A stretch of DNA of 64,000 nucleotides from JAJZEO01 sp964350315 (lineage in GTDB: Bacteria > Chlamydiota > Chlamydiia > Chlamydiales > 2-12-FULL-49-11). A program made the translations under genes and the position numbers. The stretch lies in assembly GCA_964350315.1 (NCBI GenBank), contig CAYGJD010000010.1:7648-71647 (forward strand), given 5' to 3'. This document shows, one piece after another, positions 1-9,204 of the stretch. Numbering within the stretch: the first letter of the stretch is position 1; each line of letters starts with the position of its first letter. The notes beneath the pieces are model-generated. The model saw only the letters and a list, made by a program, of their open reading frames with translations, did not search any database and was not told where the DNA came from.

Positions 1-27
1 GCAAGTGATCAATTTGCAAGTGATCAA
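1..27 (+). repeat. Short direct repeat in autotransporter passenger
   Basis: The 12-mer gcaagtgatcaa occurs at 1-12 and 16-27, separated by ttt. In frame it encodes ASDQ-F-ASDQ. It is part of the passenger and may be the tail of a longer repeat array that begins outside the window. Confidence 0.6.
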
Positions 28-2205
28 TCAATGACTGTGACAACAGGTGGTTTAACAAAATCCGGAACAGCAACACTTACTTTACCAACAGACAATACTT
101 TTACTGGAACAGTTAACGTTACAGCAGGAACGCTTTCTATAAGTGATGATTCTTGTTTAGGACACAGCTCAAATAGAGCAACCATCAATGGTGGAACACT
201 TACAACAACCAATACAATGACTATCCCAAGAACTATGACGGCAGGTTCTAGTGATGCTACTTTTAGCGTACCTTATAATAAGATCTTGACCCTTTCAGGA
301 GCTGTTTCAGGTAGCGGAGGCGTTGTAAAAAGCGGTTCCGGGAAATTGATCCTTACAAATGACAATACATTTTCAGGTGGGGCAACAATTAATTCTGGAA
401 TTCTATCAGTAAGCAATGATGCTGCCCTTGGTGATTCAACTGGCGATGCTACGTTTGATGGAGGAACTTTAAATGTTACATCAACATTTTCAACTGACAG
501 AGACCACTCTTTTTCAAGTGGTGGAGGTACTGTAGACGTCGATGAAGACGTCACTTACACAATCGGTGGTCAACTTACAAGTACAGGAGCTTTTACAAAG
601 ACAGGCACAGGAATCCTTGTCTTAAATGGTGATTCAACAGGAGTCTCCCATACAACAACCCTCTCTGCAGGGCAAACATATATACATGGTGGCATTCGTG
701 GTAATATGTCAATCAGCAGTGGAGCTACACTTTCAGGAAATGGATCTGTTGGAACAATCACAGAAAACCACGGCACTATTTCACCAGGAGCTTCGATTGG
801 AACTTTGACTATTGCTGGTGATCTTACTTTAAACAGCGATGGAACAGTACAAATTGAAATTGACTCAACTTCTCATGATATCATCAATGTTGGAGGAACA
901 GCAAACCTTACGGGGGATCTTTTTATTGATTTTGGCCCAGGAGCCTATCAAAAAAATCACCGCGTTGATTTTCTAAATGCTGGCACCGTCTCTGGAACTT
1001 TTTTAACAGTAAATCATATCGTCACAGAACCTGTTACAGTAACATATTTAGGCACTACAGCAGTATATGCTATTTTAACAAATGGAGCTGCAATTCCAAT
1101 CGTGCCAGCTTCTTCTTTGACTGGAAATGAAAAAGCTGTTGCAGATTATCTTTTTGGGCCTCATGTAACTAATCCAAACGATGAGCTTTTTGCCTTGCGT
1201 CATAGTCTCGCTAGCCTGACTTCAGAAGATGCATATAAACAGGCACTTCTTCACCTCTCTCCTGTTCAATTTGGCGACCTTTCTATCGTTACATTCCGAA
1301 ATAGTAGTGATATCGCAAGAAACCTTGCTTTCCCTGCATTTTATTGCCCTACAAGCGAACTTTTCTTTTACGCAACACCTTTATATTCTTACTACTCTCA
1401 AAACCTAAGTGGTCAGCAGTATGGATTTGAAGCAAATACTGGTGGAGCAACTGTTGGTATAAATTATACAAATAAAAACCACTTTACGTTCGGTGGAATG
1501 GTTGGCTATACATACACATACCAACACTGGCAGCAAAATGCTGGAAACGCTGACATTCAGGGTGTTTATGTTGGCCCCTACTTTGGATACAACACAAACA
1601 AGACCTCACTTTCTGTTGGCCCTATGTTTGTCTATCAAAACTATGACACAAAAAGACGCGTTCAATTCACAGGTTATAACGAAACAGCAAAAGCTAATTT
1701 CAATAGCTACGGCACAGGCGCCCACGTCGTTGCAAGAACTTCGATTCCAGTTGATATGTATATGGGAAGTCTAAATGTAATGCCTAAATTCAACTTTGAT
1801 GGAATTGCACTTTGGCAAGACTCAATCAAAGAAAAAAATGGCAGCTCTGCAAATTTAGATGCTAATTCTCAGTACTATGGAACAGTTGTTCCAAAAGCTA
1901 TATTAGGTTTTTCTAAAACAATTGAAGCAGGCAAAAAATTTTCCATCACCCCCTATTTTGGAATTGGTTATAGAGGTTTCTTTTTCTTTGGAGAACAAAC
2001 GCTCACTTCTGGCTTACAAATAACACCTGATCACACCGATTTTACTGTCATAACTAACACAAAATCAATAAATCAAGTTGCAGTAGAAGTAAATATCAGT
2101 GCAGTTCGTTGCCAAAATATGACTTTAGAATTAGGGTATGAATTTAATGGAGGTAGTGGTGCTCAGAACCAAAACCTCGAAATTAAATTCGGATATAACT
2201 ACTAA
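1..2205 (+). CDS. Autotransporter (type V secretion) protein, 5' end outside window
   Basis: The frame is open from base 1, so the gene starts outside the window; the first visible ATG (base 31) is internal. The visible N-terminal half is a Thr/Ser/Gly-rich passenger with at least three autotransporter-associated beta-strand (PATR) repeats of the type GG-x-TKSGTGTLTL...NTFTG..T..GTLS (near bases 46-150, 310-420, 580-640), then an SPGASIGTLTI motif typical of the passenger end. From about base 1340 to the end lies a beta-barrel of alternating aromatic strands ending in the C-terminal Tyr of FGYNY, as expected for BAM-dependent outer-membrane insertion. It resembles polymorphic outer-membrane/autotransporter adhesins of chlamydiae in architecture, but the passenger repeats are PATR rather than Pmp GGAI/FxxN. 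malQ starts one base after the stop. Confidence 0.9.
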   Translation, partial: ASDQFASDQSMTVTTGGLTKSGTATLTLPTDNTFTGTVNVTAGTLSISDDSCLGHSSNRATINGGTLTTTNTMTIPRTMTAGSSDATFSVPYNKILTLSGAVSGSGGVVKSGSGKLILTNDNTFSGGATINSGILSVSNDAALGDSTGDATFDGGTLNVTSTFSTDRDHSFSSGGGTVDVDEDVTYTIGGQLTSTGAFTKTGTGILVLNGDSTGVSHTTTLSAGQTYIHGGIRGNMSISSGATLSGNGSVGTITENHGTISPGASIGTLTIAGDLTLNSDGTVQIEIDSTSHDIINVGGTANLTGDLFIDFGPGAYQKNHRVDFLNAGTVSGTFLTVNHIVTEPVTVTYLGTTAVYAILTNGAAIPIVPASSLTGNEKAVADYLFGPHVTNPNDELFALRHSLASLTSEDAYKQALLHLSPVQFGDLSIVTFRNSSDIARNLAFPAFYCPTSELFFYATPLYSYYSQNLSGQQYGFEANTGGATVGINYTNKNHFTFGGMVGYTYTYQHWQQNAGNADIQGVYVGPYFGYNTNKTSLSVGPMFVYQNYDTKRRVQFTGYNETAKANFNSYGTGAHVVARTSIPVDMYMGSLNVMPKFNFDGIALWQDSIKEKNGSSANLDANSQYYGTVVPKAILGFSKTIEAGKKFSITPYFGIGYRGFFFFGEQTLTSGLQITPDHTDFTVITNTKSINQVAVEVNISAVRCQNMTLELGYEFNGGSGAQNQNLEIKFGYNY

Positions 2206-2206
2206 G

Positions 2207-3805
2207 ATGAATGATAATACCCTTAACCTGCCCACCCACAAAGCCTTTGAAAAAATTGGGTTTAAGCACCATCACGGAATAAATCTCCCTCTATTCTCTC
2301 TTCGTTCAAGCAAGGGTTGTGGAGTTGGGGAATTCCTTGACTTAATCGATTTAATTGATTGGGTGAGCTCACTTGGCTTTGACATCATTCAACTACTTCC
2401 TCTAAATGATTCAGGACTAGAGAGTAGTCCATACAACGCTTTTTCATCTTGTGCTCTAAATCCCATATTTCTCTCCCTTTGGGACCTCCCTCATATGGAA
2501 AAATTTCCTTCTCTACTTGTTGAGCTTGGAACTTTTGAAAAATATAAGTCTCTTCAACGTCTACCTTACGATGTTATTTTAAATGCAAAACTCTCTTTTT
2601 TTGAGACTTACTTTGCGACAGCCTTTCACCTAATTTCTCAAACTCAAGAATTTCAAAACTTTGTTGAATCTCATTCTTGGTTAAAGCCCTACGCAATATT
2701 TAAAGTGCTAAAGCATGAAAACGCACACCAAGATTGGTCTTTTTGGCACGCATCTATTCGCAATCCCTCAAAGCAACTTCTTAAAGTTCTCTACAAAGAA
2801 AAAGAGAAGAAAATGAACTACTGGTTCATGATTCAGTTTTTTTGCTACGATCAAATGAAACGAGTAAAAGCTCATGCCAATAAAAAGAACGTCTTTTTAA
2901 AAGGTGATATTCCCATCTTAATCTCACCACAGTCGCTTGACGTTTGGATCTACCGAAAAGATTTCAATCTTGATTTTTCAGCTGGATCCCCTCCCGACAT
3001 GTTTACAGAAAAGGGACAAAATTGGGGTTTTCCAACCTTTCGCTGGGATGTCATTGAGCAAGATGATTTTGACTGGTGGGACACCCGCCTTAAAACAGCT
3101 GCAGAACTTTATGATATCTATAGAATCGACCATATTATTGGGTTTTTTAGAATATGGGCAATTGAACGCGGGAAAAAAGCCATCGAAGGTAGTTTTAAGC
3201 CAAAGGATCGTTGGGCAGCTCTTTATCAAGGCAAAACAATACTAAACCACTTGATTTCTGTTACCGACATGCTTCCAATTGGAGAGGACCTTGGCGATAA
3301 CATCGAATACATTAGAGAAGCAATCATGGAAATGGGAATTTGTGGAACAAGAATTCCTAGATGGGAAAGGAACCATTTTACAGATAATGCTTTTGTACCT
3401 TTTGAAGACTATCCGACTCTCTCGCTCACAACTCTTTCAACCCATGATTCAGACACACTTGAACAATGGTGGACATCCTCAACTGAAGAAGTAAAAGAAT
3501 ATTGCTCTTTCAGGGGAATAAAATATCAAAAAGAATTCACATCTGAACTCCGCTACAACATGTTAAAAGAAAGCCACCATACAAATTCCCTCTTTCACAT
3601 CAATTTATTGGGAGAATACCTATCTCTTTTTAAAGACTTAGTTTGGGAAAATCCAAATGATGAAAGGATCAACGTCCCAGGAATTGTGCACCCAAAAAAT
3701 TGGTGTTATAGGTTTAGACCGTCTATTGACGAAATAACTTCCCATAAAGATCTTTCATCCGCAATGAAATCTATGATTTCAAATGTAGAAAACACATCTA
3801 AGTAA
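2207..3805 (+). CDS. malQ: 4-alpha-glucanotransferase (amylomaltase)
   Basis: Transfers alpha-1,4-glucan segments between maltodextrins (GH77), in cytosolic glycogen/maltodextrin turnover. The 532-residue product begins with the family hallmark GINLPLFSLRS and GVGEF..L.D..DW, followed by QLLPLND. The catalytic triad is visible: nucleophile Asp in RIDHIIGFFR (about residue 308), acid/base Glu in IGEDLGD (about 359) and Asp in LSTHDSD (about 414). The ATG at 2207 was chosen because an upstream ATG (2138) would lie inside the autotransporter barrel; there is no clear Shine-Dalgarno, so translation may depend on the one-base junction with the upstream gene. Its 3' end overlaps that of treY by 8 bases, tail to tail, which puts two alpha-glucan enzymes side by side. 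Confidence 0.95.
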   Translation: MNDNTLNLPTHKAFEKIGFKHHHGINLPLFSLRSSKGCGVGEFLDLIDLIDWVSSLGFDIIQLLPLNDSGLESSPYNAFSSCALNPIFLSLWDLPHMEKFPSLLVELGTFEKYKSLQRLPYDVILNAKLSFFETYFATAFHLISQTQEFQNFVESHSWLKPYAIFKVLKHENAHQDWSFWHASIRNPSKQLLKVLYKEKEKKMNYWFMIQFFCYDQMKRVKAHANKKNVFLKGDIPILISPQSLDVWIYRKDFNLDFSAGSPPDMFTEKGQNWGFPTFRWDVIEQDDFDWWDTRLKTAAELYDIYRIDHIIGFFRIWAIERGKKAIEGSFKPKDRWAALYQGKTILNHLISVTDMLPIGEDLGDNIEYIREAIMEMGICGTRIPRWERNHFTDNAFVPFEDYPTLSLTTLSTHDSDTLEQWWTSSTEEVKEYCSFRGIKYQKEFTSELRYNMLKESHHTNSLFHINLLGEYLSLFKDLVWENPNDERINVPGIVHPKNWCYRFRPSIDEITSHKDLSSAMKSMISNVENTSK

Positions 3806-6146
3806 GTTTTTTGATTTGGATTGAAAACGGTAATGGCGTTGATGCCTCATTTGTAAAAACATCTATAAACCCCTTCTTAAAAGGAATCTGCACATCACCT
3901 AAATGTTTAGAATAAAAACGAGCCGCATAAACTCGAACTTCAACTGAACCACGTATTCTTGAAAAGCCTATTAAATCTGAGCTTCTTGTCATAAGAGGAA
4001 CATATCTTCCCTTCACAAACAACTCTTTAAACTCTCGTCTTACCTTCAGCCCTTTTTGCATCAGATACATTTTAATCATTGAATCGTCTGGGTTGTAAAA
4101 CCATTCCAGCAACAGCTCACTATTAATTTCAGTCTCTTCAAGCTTATCGAGCATATTTTCCCGAATTTCAAAGTTCACACGTCTTCGATTGTCTGGATCA
4201 ACAAGATCATAACGCCAAAATTCATGCCCTTGATAAAAATCAACGACACCTGGCATTCCCATTTTGATTATAAGCGCTGAGAGAGAGTTATATTTGCCAT
4301 ACAAATCAATTTCTTCGAGAAACAAATAAAAGCTTTTCCAAAAAGGAGAAGTCGCACTCTTTGATATAATCGCATTAACAAATTCCAGAAGATTTTTCTC
4401 ATATTCCTGATTATGATCAATCCAATCTGTGTGTCTTTTTGCCTCACAAGCTGATTTAATAAAATAGGCAGTGAGTCGCTCTTTTAATTCTTTCTTTTTT
4501 TCAATTGTAGGTTTTGTTGCTGGCCAAAATCCTAGTAACGTTTGATAGAAAAAATAATCGAAATTTTTATCCTCGAATACACCATTCAACTTTCTCCACC
4601 GCTTTATCATTTTCTTAAATAGCTTTGGTCTTTCTGAAAGCACACTAATGCGCATTCGTACATCCTCAGATCTTTTTGTATCATGTGTTGAGGTTGTCAC
4701 CATTGAGTTTGGATGAGACTCTTGCCGCTCTTTTGTAATTTTATGAAAATTTCTAATCGACAAACCAAATTTCATTGGAGTCCCTCCAACTTCATTTAAA
4801 GAAGTCAGTCGTGTATACAAATATAAAAATGTATCTTCAAACCCTTTAGCAAAAACAGCAGGCATGAGTTGTTGAATACGTAGAAGAGTCTTTCTATAAG
4901 ACCATTTCAAAATCTTTTGGGCAAAGAATACTTTATATTCATGCTTAAGCTTTAACTTGGCATGCAGAAATTTAGAAATAATCTTCTTATCTCGCTTAAA
5001 AAACCCTACTCCCCTTTTTCCTACATATGATCGATAGATAGGAAAAAGTGACAACCACTCAACAAGCGCTTCTTTTAAATCTGTTACATTAAATCGTTCG
5101 TTCTTTCTTATTGTAATGTTGTAAATTTCGGTTGTGATCGTATCAAGCTCACTTTCCAAGTATTTTTCGATGTACTTTTTCTTTTCTGCTGCAAGAAGCA
5201 AAATTGGATCTTCTGTTTCCTCTGCTAAACTTTGAAAAATTTCTGTAAAATCTTTTTCATTCTTGGTATCAACAAAAAGTGAATTAATTGAGTTTAATGC
5301 GTCATATCCAACAGTTCCATCCGACTTCCAATCGGCTCGCATTTTCTCCCCAAATTGGAGAATTTTTTCACAAACGGTATAAATATGATTAGATTTCGAA
5401 TAAAGCTTCTTTAAATATCGGGAGGGTTCCGAAAGTCCATCTGGATGATCTATTCTCAAACCTTGGATTTTATCCTCTTTAATCCACTCAAAAACTTTCT
5501 CGTGATACTTCTTGAAGAGAGTTGATTTTTCCATTTTTAAGCCGACTAGTTCGGAAATATCAAAGAATCTACGGTAATTGATTGCCTTATGGGTCTCTTT
5601 CCAGTGTTCTAATATGTAATTTTGCTTTTCAAGCAGTTCATCTTTATCGGTAAGTTTTTCTGTTCCAGCTCTAAGAGGAATAATCTTACCATCGACATTT
5701 AGGTGTCCCCCTTCTTTTTTTATCTCTGAATTATCATGCAAAATAGGCAACAGCACTTTGCCATCATATCGTTTCCAATCGATATCAAAAAAATCTGCAT
5801 ATTCAGAATATCTTCCATTCTTTAACACGTCCCGCCACCACGGATTTTCAGTCGAAGCTCCCATGTGATTTGGAACTAAATCGATCATATGCATGATGTT
5901 ATATTTCTTAAGCTCTTGGGTAAATCGATCAAACTCTTTTTCCCCACCAAATCGTGGATTCACACAATTTGCTGAAACAATTTTATAGGGATTTAAGGAT
6001 CCCTTCTCAATTTCGAAAAAGGGCGATAAATAAATCATGTCGATTCCAAGACGAGACAAGTACGGCACAAGGGCTCTAACTTCCTGAAACTTAAAAGTAT
6101 CGGAAAGTTGGATGCGATAACTATTGGTAGGTATACGTTTTTGCAT
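3798..6146 (-). CDS. treY: Malto-oligosyltrehalose synthase
   Basis: GH13 enzyme that converts the reducing end of a maltodextrin into a terminal trehalosyl unit; TreZ would then release trehalose. The N-terminus SYRIQLSD.F.F...R.LVPYLSRLGID and YLSPFFE are characteristic of TreY and not of ordinary amylases. Visible catalytic features are the nucleophile Asp233 in GLRIDHPDGL, the acid/base Glu260 in YTVCEKIL, THDTKRSEDVR, and near the C-terminus DFYQGHEFW and LVDPDNRRRVNF. Length (782 residues) is usual for the family. The gene faces malQ and is divergent from the transglutaminase-like gene. No treZ is in this window, so whether the pathway is complete cannot be judged here. Confidence 0.93.
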   Translation of the reverse strand: MQKRIPTNSYRIQLSDTFKFQEVRALVPYLSRLGIDMIYLSPFFEIEKGSLNPYKIVSANCVNPRFGGEKEFDRFTQELKKYNIMHMIDLVPNHMGASTENPWWRDVLKNGRYSEYADFFDIDWKRYDGKVLLPILHDNSEIKKEGGHLNVDGKIIPLRAGTEKLTDKDELLEKQNYILEHWKETHKAINYRRFFDISELVGLKMEKSTLFKKYHEKVFEWIKEDKIQGLRIDHPDGLSEPSRYLKKLYSKSNHIYTVCEKILQFGEKMRADWKSDGTVGYDALNSINSLFVDTKNEKDFTEIFQSLAEETEDPILLLAAEKKKYIEKYLESELDTITTEIYNITIRKNERFNVTDLKEALVEWLSLFPIYRSYVGKRGVGFFKRDKKIISKFLHAKLKLKHEYKVFFAQKILKWSYRKTLLRIQQLMPAVFAKGFEDTFLYLYTRLTSLNEVGGTPMKFGLSIRNFHKITKERQESHPNSMVTTSTHDTKRSEDVRMRISVLSERPKLFKKMIKRWRKLNGVFEDKNFDYFFYQTLLGFWPATKPTIEKKKELKERLTAYFIKSACEAKRHTDWIDHNQEYEKNLLEFVNAIISKSATSPFWKSFYLFLEEIDLYGKYNSLSALIIKMGMPGVVDFYQGHEFWRYDLVDPDNRRRVNFEIRENMLDKLEETEINSELLLEWFYNPDDSMIKMYLMQKGLKVRREFKELFVKGRYVPLMTRSSDLIGFSRIRGSVEVRVYAARFYSKHLGDVQIPFKKGFIDVFTNEASTPLPFSIQIKKLT

Positions 6147-6166
6147 ACTCTACCCTTATTTCATGC

Positions 6167-6195
6167 TTACTTGAATTGTCAAGGTTTGCTATAAT
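6167..6195 (+). promoter_or_regulatory. Possible promoter directly abutting ATG 6203
   Basis: A perfect -10 TATAAT (6190-6195) is preceded at 17 bases by a weak -35 TTACTT (6167-6172). The expected start of transcription (about 6202-6203) coincides with the ATG at 6203, which has no Shine-Dalgarno, so the mRNA may be leaderless. Confidence 0.4.
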
Positions 6196-6202
6196 GATCT
6201 AC

Positions 6203-7750
6203 ATGTTTGTGAAATTTTTCAGTATCATTTCTCTACTTTTTCTTCCTCTTTGTGCAGGACAATTTGAAAAGAAAGTCTCTGTTATCTACGACTCTCTCAA
6301 TCCAACCTCACTAACTGAGTTACTTGCATTTTACCACCTCTATCCTCAGACACTTCAAGGAAAGCGCGCATTCGATCAAGCTTGGGAATTAATAAATGCT
6401 CACCGAGACATTCCAATATCCCCACTTACAGATATTGAATTACCTGATATCGACATAGATCTCTTTATTGCAATGGTAACAAAACAGGCTGGTGATCAGG
6501 TCCCCATTATTACTGATCGAATGTTATCAATGATGGAACACATTACAAACCACTTACACCATAAAAAAATCAAAGGGCATAAAGTTTGGACGATAAAAGA
6601 GGTCCATGCTCTTCCTGTTGAAGATATTGATTTAGCAAGAGCTCTGCTCATCCATCAATTTGGCGACGACAATAGAAAAGAGATTCGCTCATACGAATCG
6701 TATCTCGATCTCATGGCTCTTCAAATCTTATCTAAACTGCCTAAAAATCCTACTCATCTTGAGTTAGTTGATGCAATCTCGCAATTTATCTTCCTAGAAA
6801 TGAAGTTTCGATTCCCTCCCCACTCAATGTGGGCAAAAGATGTCGATCACTACACATTTCTTCCAGCTGTTCTTGATTCAAGACATGGTGTTTGTCTTGG
6901 TGTCTCCATTTTATACTTATCTCTAGCCCAGCGACTTAATCTACCACTAGAAATTGTCACTCCACCTGGCCACATCTATATTTGTTATAAACAAAAAGAT
7001 GGGACTAATCTCAATATCGAAACAACAGCTCGTGGAATCGATATGCCAGACGAAAGGTATTTAAGCATAAACACCTGCGCTCTGCAAAAAAGAAACATAA
7101 AAGAAGTTATCGGCATGAACTTTGTCAACGCCGCAGCAACAGAGTGGCATAAAAAAAACTACGATATGGCATTAAAGCTCTACAGTGAAGCAAGTCCTTA
7201 CCTTCCTAACGATCGCCTAATCAACATCTTTATGGGATTTAATTACCTTTTTATTGGCCAAGAAGAAGAAGGAAAAAGATTGCTTACTCTTGCAGATGCA
7301 AATCCATCTACTGAAGAAGTTTATTCAGACACAACAATTAAAGATTTTCTCCAAGGCTATATTGATGGAGACGGAATTAAAACAATTTATCAAGAAGTTG
7401 ATGAATCAAGAGATTCAATTCTAAAAAAACAACAAGAGCTCATCAATTTAGTAGAAAAATGGCCAAAATTTAGAGAAGGAATATTTCACGTTGCTGTAAC
7501 CTTCCTTCAATTAGGTAGAAGTAAAGAAGCTCTTGAATGGCTTACAAAATATCATGACCTCGACAACAACAATCCTACCGTTGAATACTATCTTGGAATT
7601 CTTTGCCTAAACAGGTTTGCATACAAAAAAGGGTTATCGCACATCAATAGATGTTCTGAAATCGTGGCGCTTAAAAACCATTCCCCTAGAGCGTTAGATG
7701 ACCTCAAAAATGAATTTCGTAAAGTAGCACCGTACTACATAAATAGATAA
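6203..7750 (+). CDS. Secreted transglutaminase-like (SirB1-type) protein with TPR-like C-terminus
   Basis: The N-terminus MFVKFFSIISLLFLPLCAG is a signal peptide, so export is likely. The central part contains a transglutaminase/SirB1-like core: Cys231 in RHGVCLGVSILYLSLA and His257 in PPGHIYI, followed by NIETTARG; Cys and His are spaced as in papain-fold transglutaminase-like enzymes. The C-terminal third (after W-HKKNYDMALKLY) shows helical TPR-type repeats including LGRSKEALEWL and YYLGILCLNRFAYKKGLSHI. ATG 6203 is preferred over ATG 6194 and a TTG at 6176 because it gives a compact signal peptide and fits the -10 box. Substrate is unknown; a periplasmic or surface protease/cross-linking role is inference. 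Confidence 0.7.
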   Translation: MFVKFFSIISLLFLPLCAGQFEKKVSVIYDSLNPTSLTELLAFYHLYPQTLQGKRAFDQAWELINAHRDIPISPLTDIELPDIDIDLFIAMVTKQAGDQVPIITDRMLSMMEHITNHLHHKKIKGHKVWTIKEVHALPVEDIDLARALLIHQFGDDNRKEIRSYESYLDLMALQILSKLPKNPTHLELVDAISQFIFLEMKFRFPPHSMWAKDVDHYTFLPAVLDSRHGVCLGVSILYLSLAQRLNLPLEIVTPPGHIYICYKQKDGTNLNIETTARGIDMPDERYLSINTCALQKRNIKEVIGMNFVNAAATEWHKKNYDMALKLYSEASPYLPNDRLINIFMGFNYLFIGQEEEGKRLLTLADANPSTEEVYSDTTIKDFLQGYIDGDGIKTIYQEVDESRDSILKKQQELINLVEKWPKFREGIFHVAVTFLQLGRSKEALEWLTKYHDLDNNNPTVEYYLGILCLNRFAYKKGLSHINRCSEIVALKNHSPRALDDLKNEFRKVAPYYINR

Positions 7751-7754
7751 TATA

Positions 7755-8111
7755 CTATCTACTCTGAGTATCAACTAATCTACCCCACACAAAATCATTC
7801 GTAGCATCATTATAAATCTTGTATCTATAATATTTTTTGCCAGATCTTCTGTATTCAGTATCTTGCTTTTTAAAGGTTAAGTTCCCGTTTATCCATCCGC
7901 CAGAGTAGTCTGTGTCTTTGTCATATATTTCCCACCTCTCACCGTTCGACAAAAGAAGAAATTTTCCACCACTATCATTTTGGAGAATTGTTATTTTTGT
8001 TGGATCGGCAACTTTATTTTCATGATTAAGAGCCTTTTGCCCAGGAGAAAGTTGAGCAGCAAAAATCATTACAGGAATGACAAGAACCAATAAATATAAA
8101 TACTTTTTCAT
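7755..8111 (-). CDS. Small secreted protein of unknown function
   Basis: A 118-residue product starting MKKYLYLLVLVIPVMIFAA, a clear Sec signal peptide with likely cleavage after A-A. The mature part is hydrophilic and rich in Tyr, Lys and Asp, with short beta-like segments such as GGKFLLLSNGERWEIYDKDTD and a repeated Y-RY-I motif; I recognise no family. ATG 8111 is preferred over a TTG six bases upstream. It faces the preceding gene tail to tail with only 4 bases between stops. A promoter lies immediately upstream (8119-8147), and its predicted start falls at the ATG. Confidence 0.7.
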   Translation of the reverse strand: MKKYLYLLVLVIPVMIFAAQLSPGQKALNHENKVADPTKITILQNDSGGKFLLLSNGERWEIYDKDTDYSGGWINGNLTFKKQDTEYRRSGKKYYRYKIYNDATNDFVWGRLVDTQSR

Positions 8112-8118
8112 AATCAAA

Positions 8119-8147
8119 CCTATAACTAAATCGACATTTTATATCAA
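8119..8147 (-). promoter_or_regulatory. Promoter of small secreted protein, predicted leaderless
   Basis: On the minus strand TTGATA (8147-8142), a 17-base spacer and TATAGG (8124-8119). Only seven bases separate the -10 box from the ATG at 8111, so the transcript should start at or within a base of the start codon. Confidence 0.45.
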
Positions 8148-8262
8148 AGAATAATTTACAATTATTGCATCCGCGTTTTTTTTTAAAGAAAAAAGATGAA
8201 AAAATCGGTTTGCATTTATCCTCATATTCTTTATGAGAAAATTTATAGAGGGTGGGAAAACT

Positions 8263-9204
8263 ATGATTGAACAAACACAGATTGATCATCTGGAACATCT
8301 ATTTCGATTATCAGACAAAATAAAAGCTTCCTCTTTTTTTTCTCACATGGTAGGAAAGTGCTATGCATTAGAAAGCGCAGAGCATCAATCAGATAATTTT
8401 ATCCTGCAACTCTATGAATCAATCCATACCAAAAGACAAATTTCTTCTGACTTGTCAACCTTAAGACTACTAGCCAATCTTGGTTACGATGTACCTCTTC
8501 CTCTAATTTCTAGAAATGGCGATTCGATTGACACATTGACATTTCCAAAACCAAGCGTCCTTTTTTCCTCCCCCACTAAAATCTCCAAAGAAATTTCTAC
8601 GCCAAGTGAAATTTTCCTTGCCGCCTCTCAAATAGCAAAAATATCTCATGCTATTTGTGATCATAAAGATGGTGGAGCTTACGGAAAAAAAATCGATGCG
8701 ATTTTCACCATGTTTGAATTAATCATGCGAGAAGAGAATCTTGTCGATGACTACTTTAAAAGTGAATATTTTGCATTTAAATCACTCTTTATAGAGCTGT
8801 TAAACAAAGAAACCCTCTCCTCATTTGCATTTTTTCCAGGAAATGATAAGTTTTTCTTAACTAAGAAAAATTCGTTAGGATTTACTTATAGGTCTTTTCT
8901 CTATGATATGCCTGAATTATTTGCCCTTGCACAATTCATTTTAAGAACATGCTTCAATAAAGACCACACTCTGAATTTTGACAAGCTTGATCAAGCAATA
9001 TCAGGATATGAAAAAGAAAGCTCTCTCACTGAAAAAGACTGGTCCGAACTTGATAGCACACTGAAGTGTGCAGCATTTTTAGACGTCCTTTGTTCATGGC
9101 TCACAATGATTTATCACCCTAAATTGATGCATACTGACTTATTGATTGAAGCCCGAATGAAACAAAAACACTTAATAAAATTCGTTTTAAAGGAAGCATT
9201 TTGA
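8263..9204 (+). CDS. APH/homoserine-kinase-like protein lacking catalytic motifs (probable pseudokinase)
   Basis: Fold-level resemblance to the choline/aminoglycoside/homoserine kinase family comes from the N-lobe pattern: a strand pair YALESAEHQSDNFILQLYE, then LSTLRLLANLGYDVPLPLIS, which lines up with the same region of the next gene (FSEMGFPVPKIIS). The C-lobe can also be aligned through FLYDMPELFALAQFI against LIYDLATIMKGI, but where the neighbour has HGDIWYKNVLF and LLDF this protein has FFPGNDKFFLT and TYRS, so catalytic His-Gly-Asp and the metal Asp are gone. ATG 8263 has an upstream GAGGGTGGG and is preferred over ATG 8233. It is translationally coupled to the intact kinase-like gene (overlap 9201-9204). 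A regulatory or scaffolding partner role is inference. Confidence 0.65.
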   Translation: MIEQTQIDHLEHLFRLSDKIKASSFFSHMVGKCYALESAEHQSDNFILQLYESIHTKRQISSDLSTLRLLANLGYDVPLPLISRNGDSIDTLTFPKPSVLFSSPTKISKEISTPSEIFLAASQIAKISHAICDHKDGGAYGKKIDAIFTMFELIMREENLVDDYFKSEYFAFKSLFIELLNKETLSSFAFFPGNDKFFLTKKNSLGFTYRSFLYDMPELFALAQFILRTCFNKDHTLNFDKLDQAISGYEKESSLTEKDWSELDSTLKCAAFLDVLCSWLTMIYHPKLMHTDLLIEARMKQKHLIKFVLKEAF

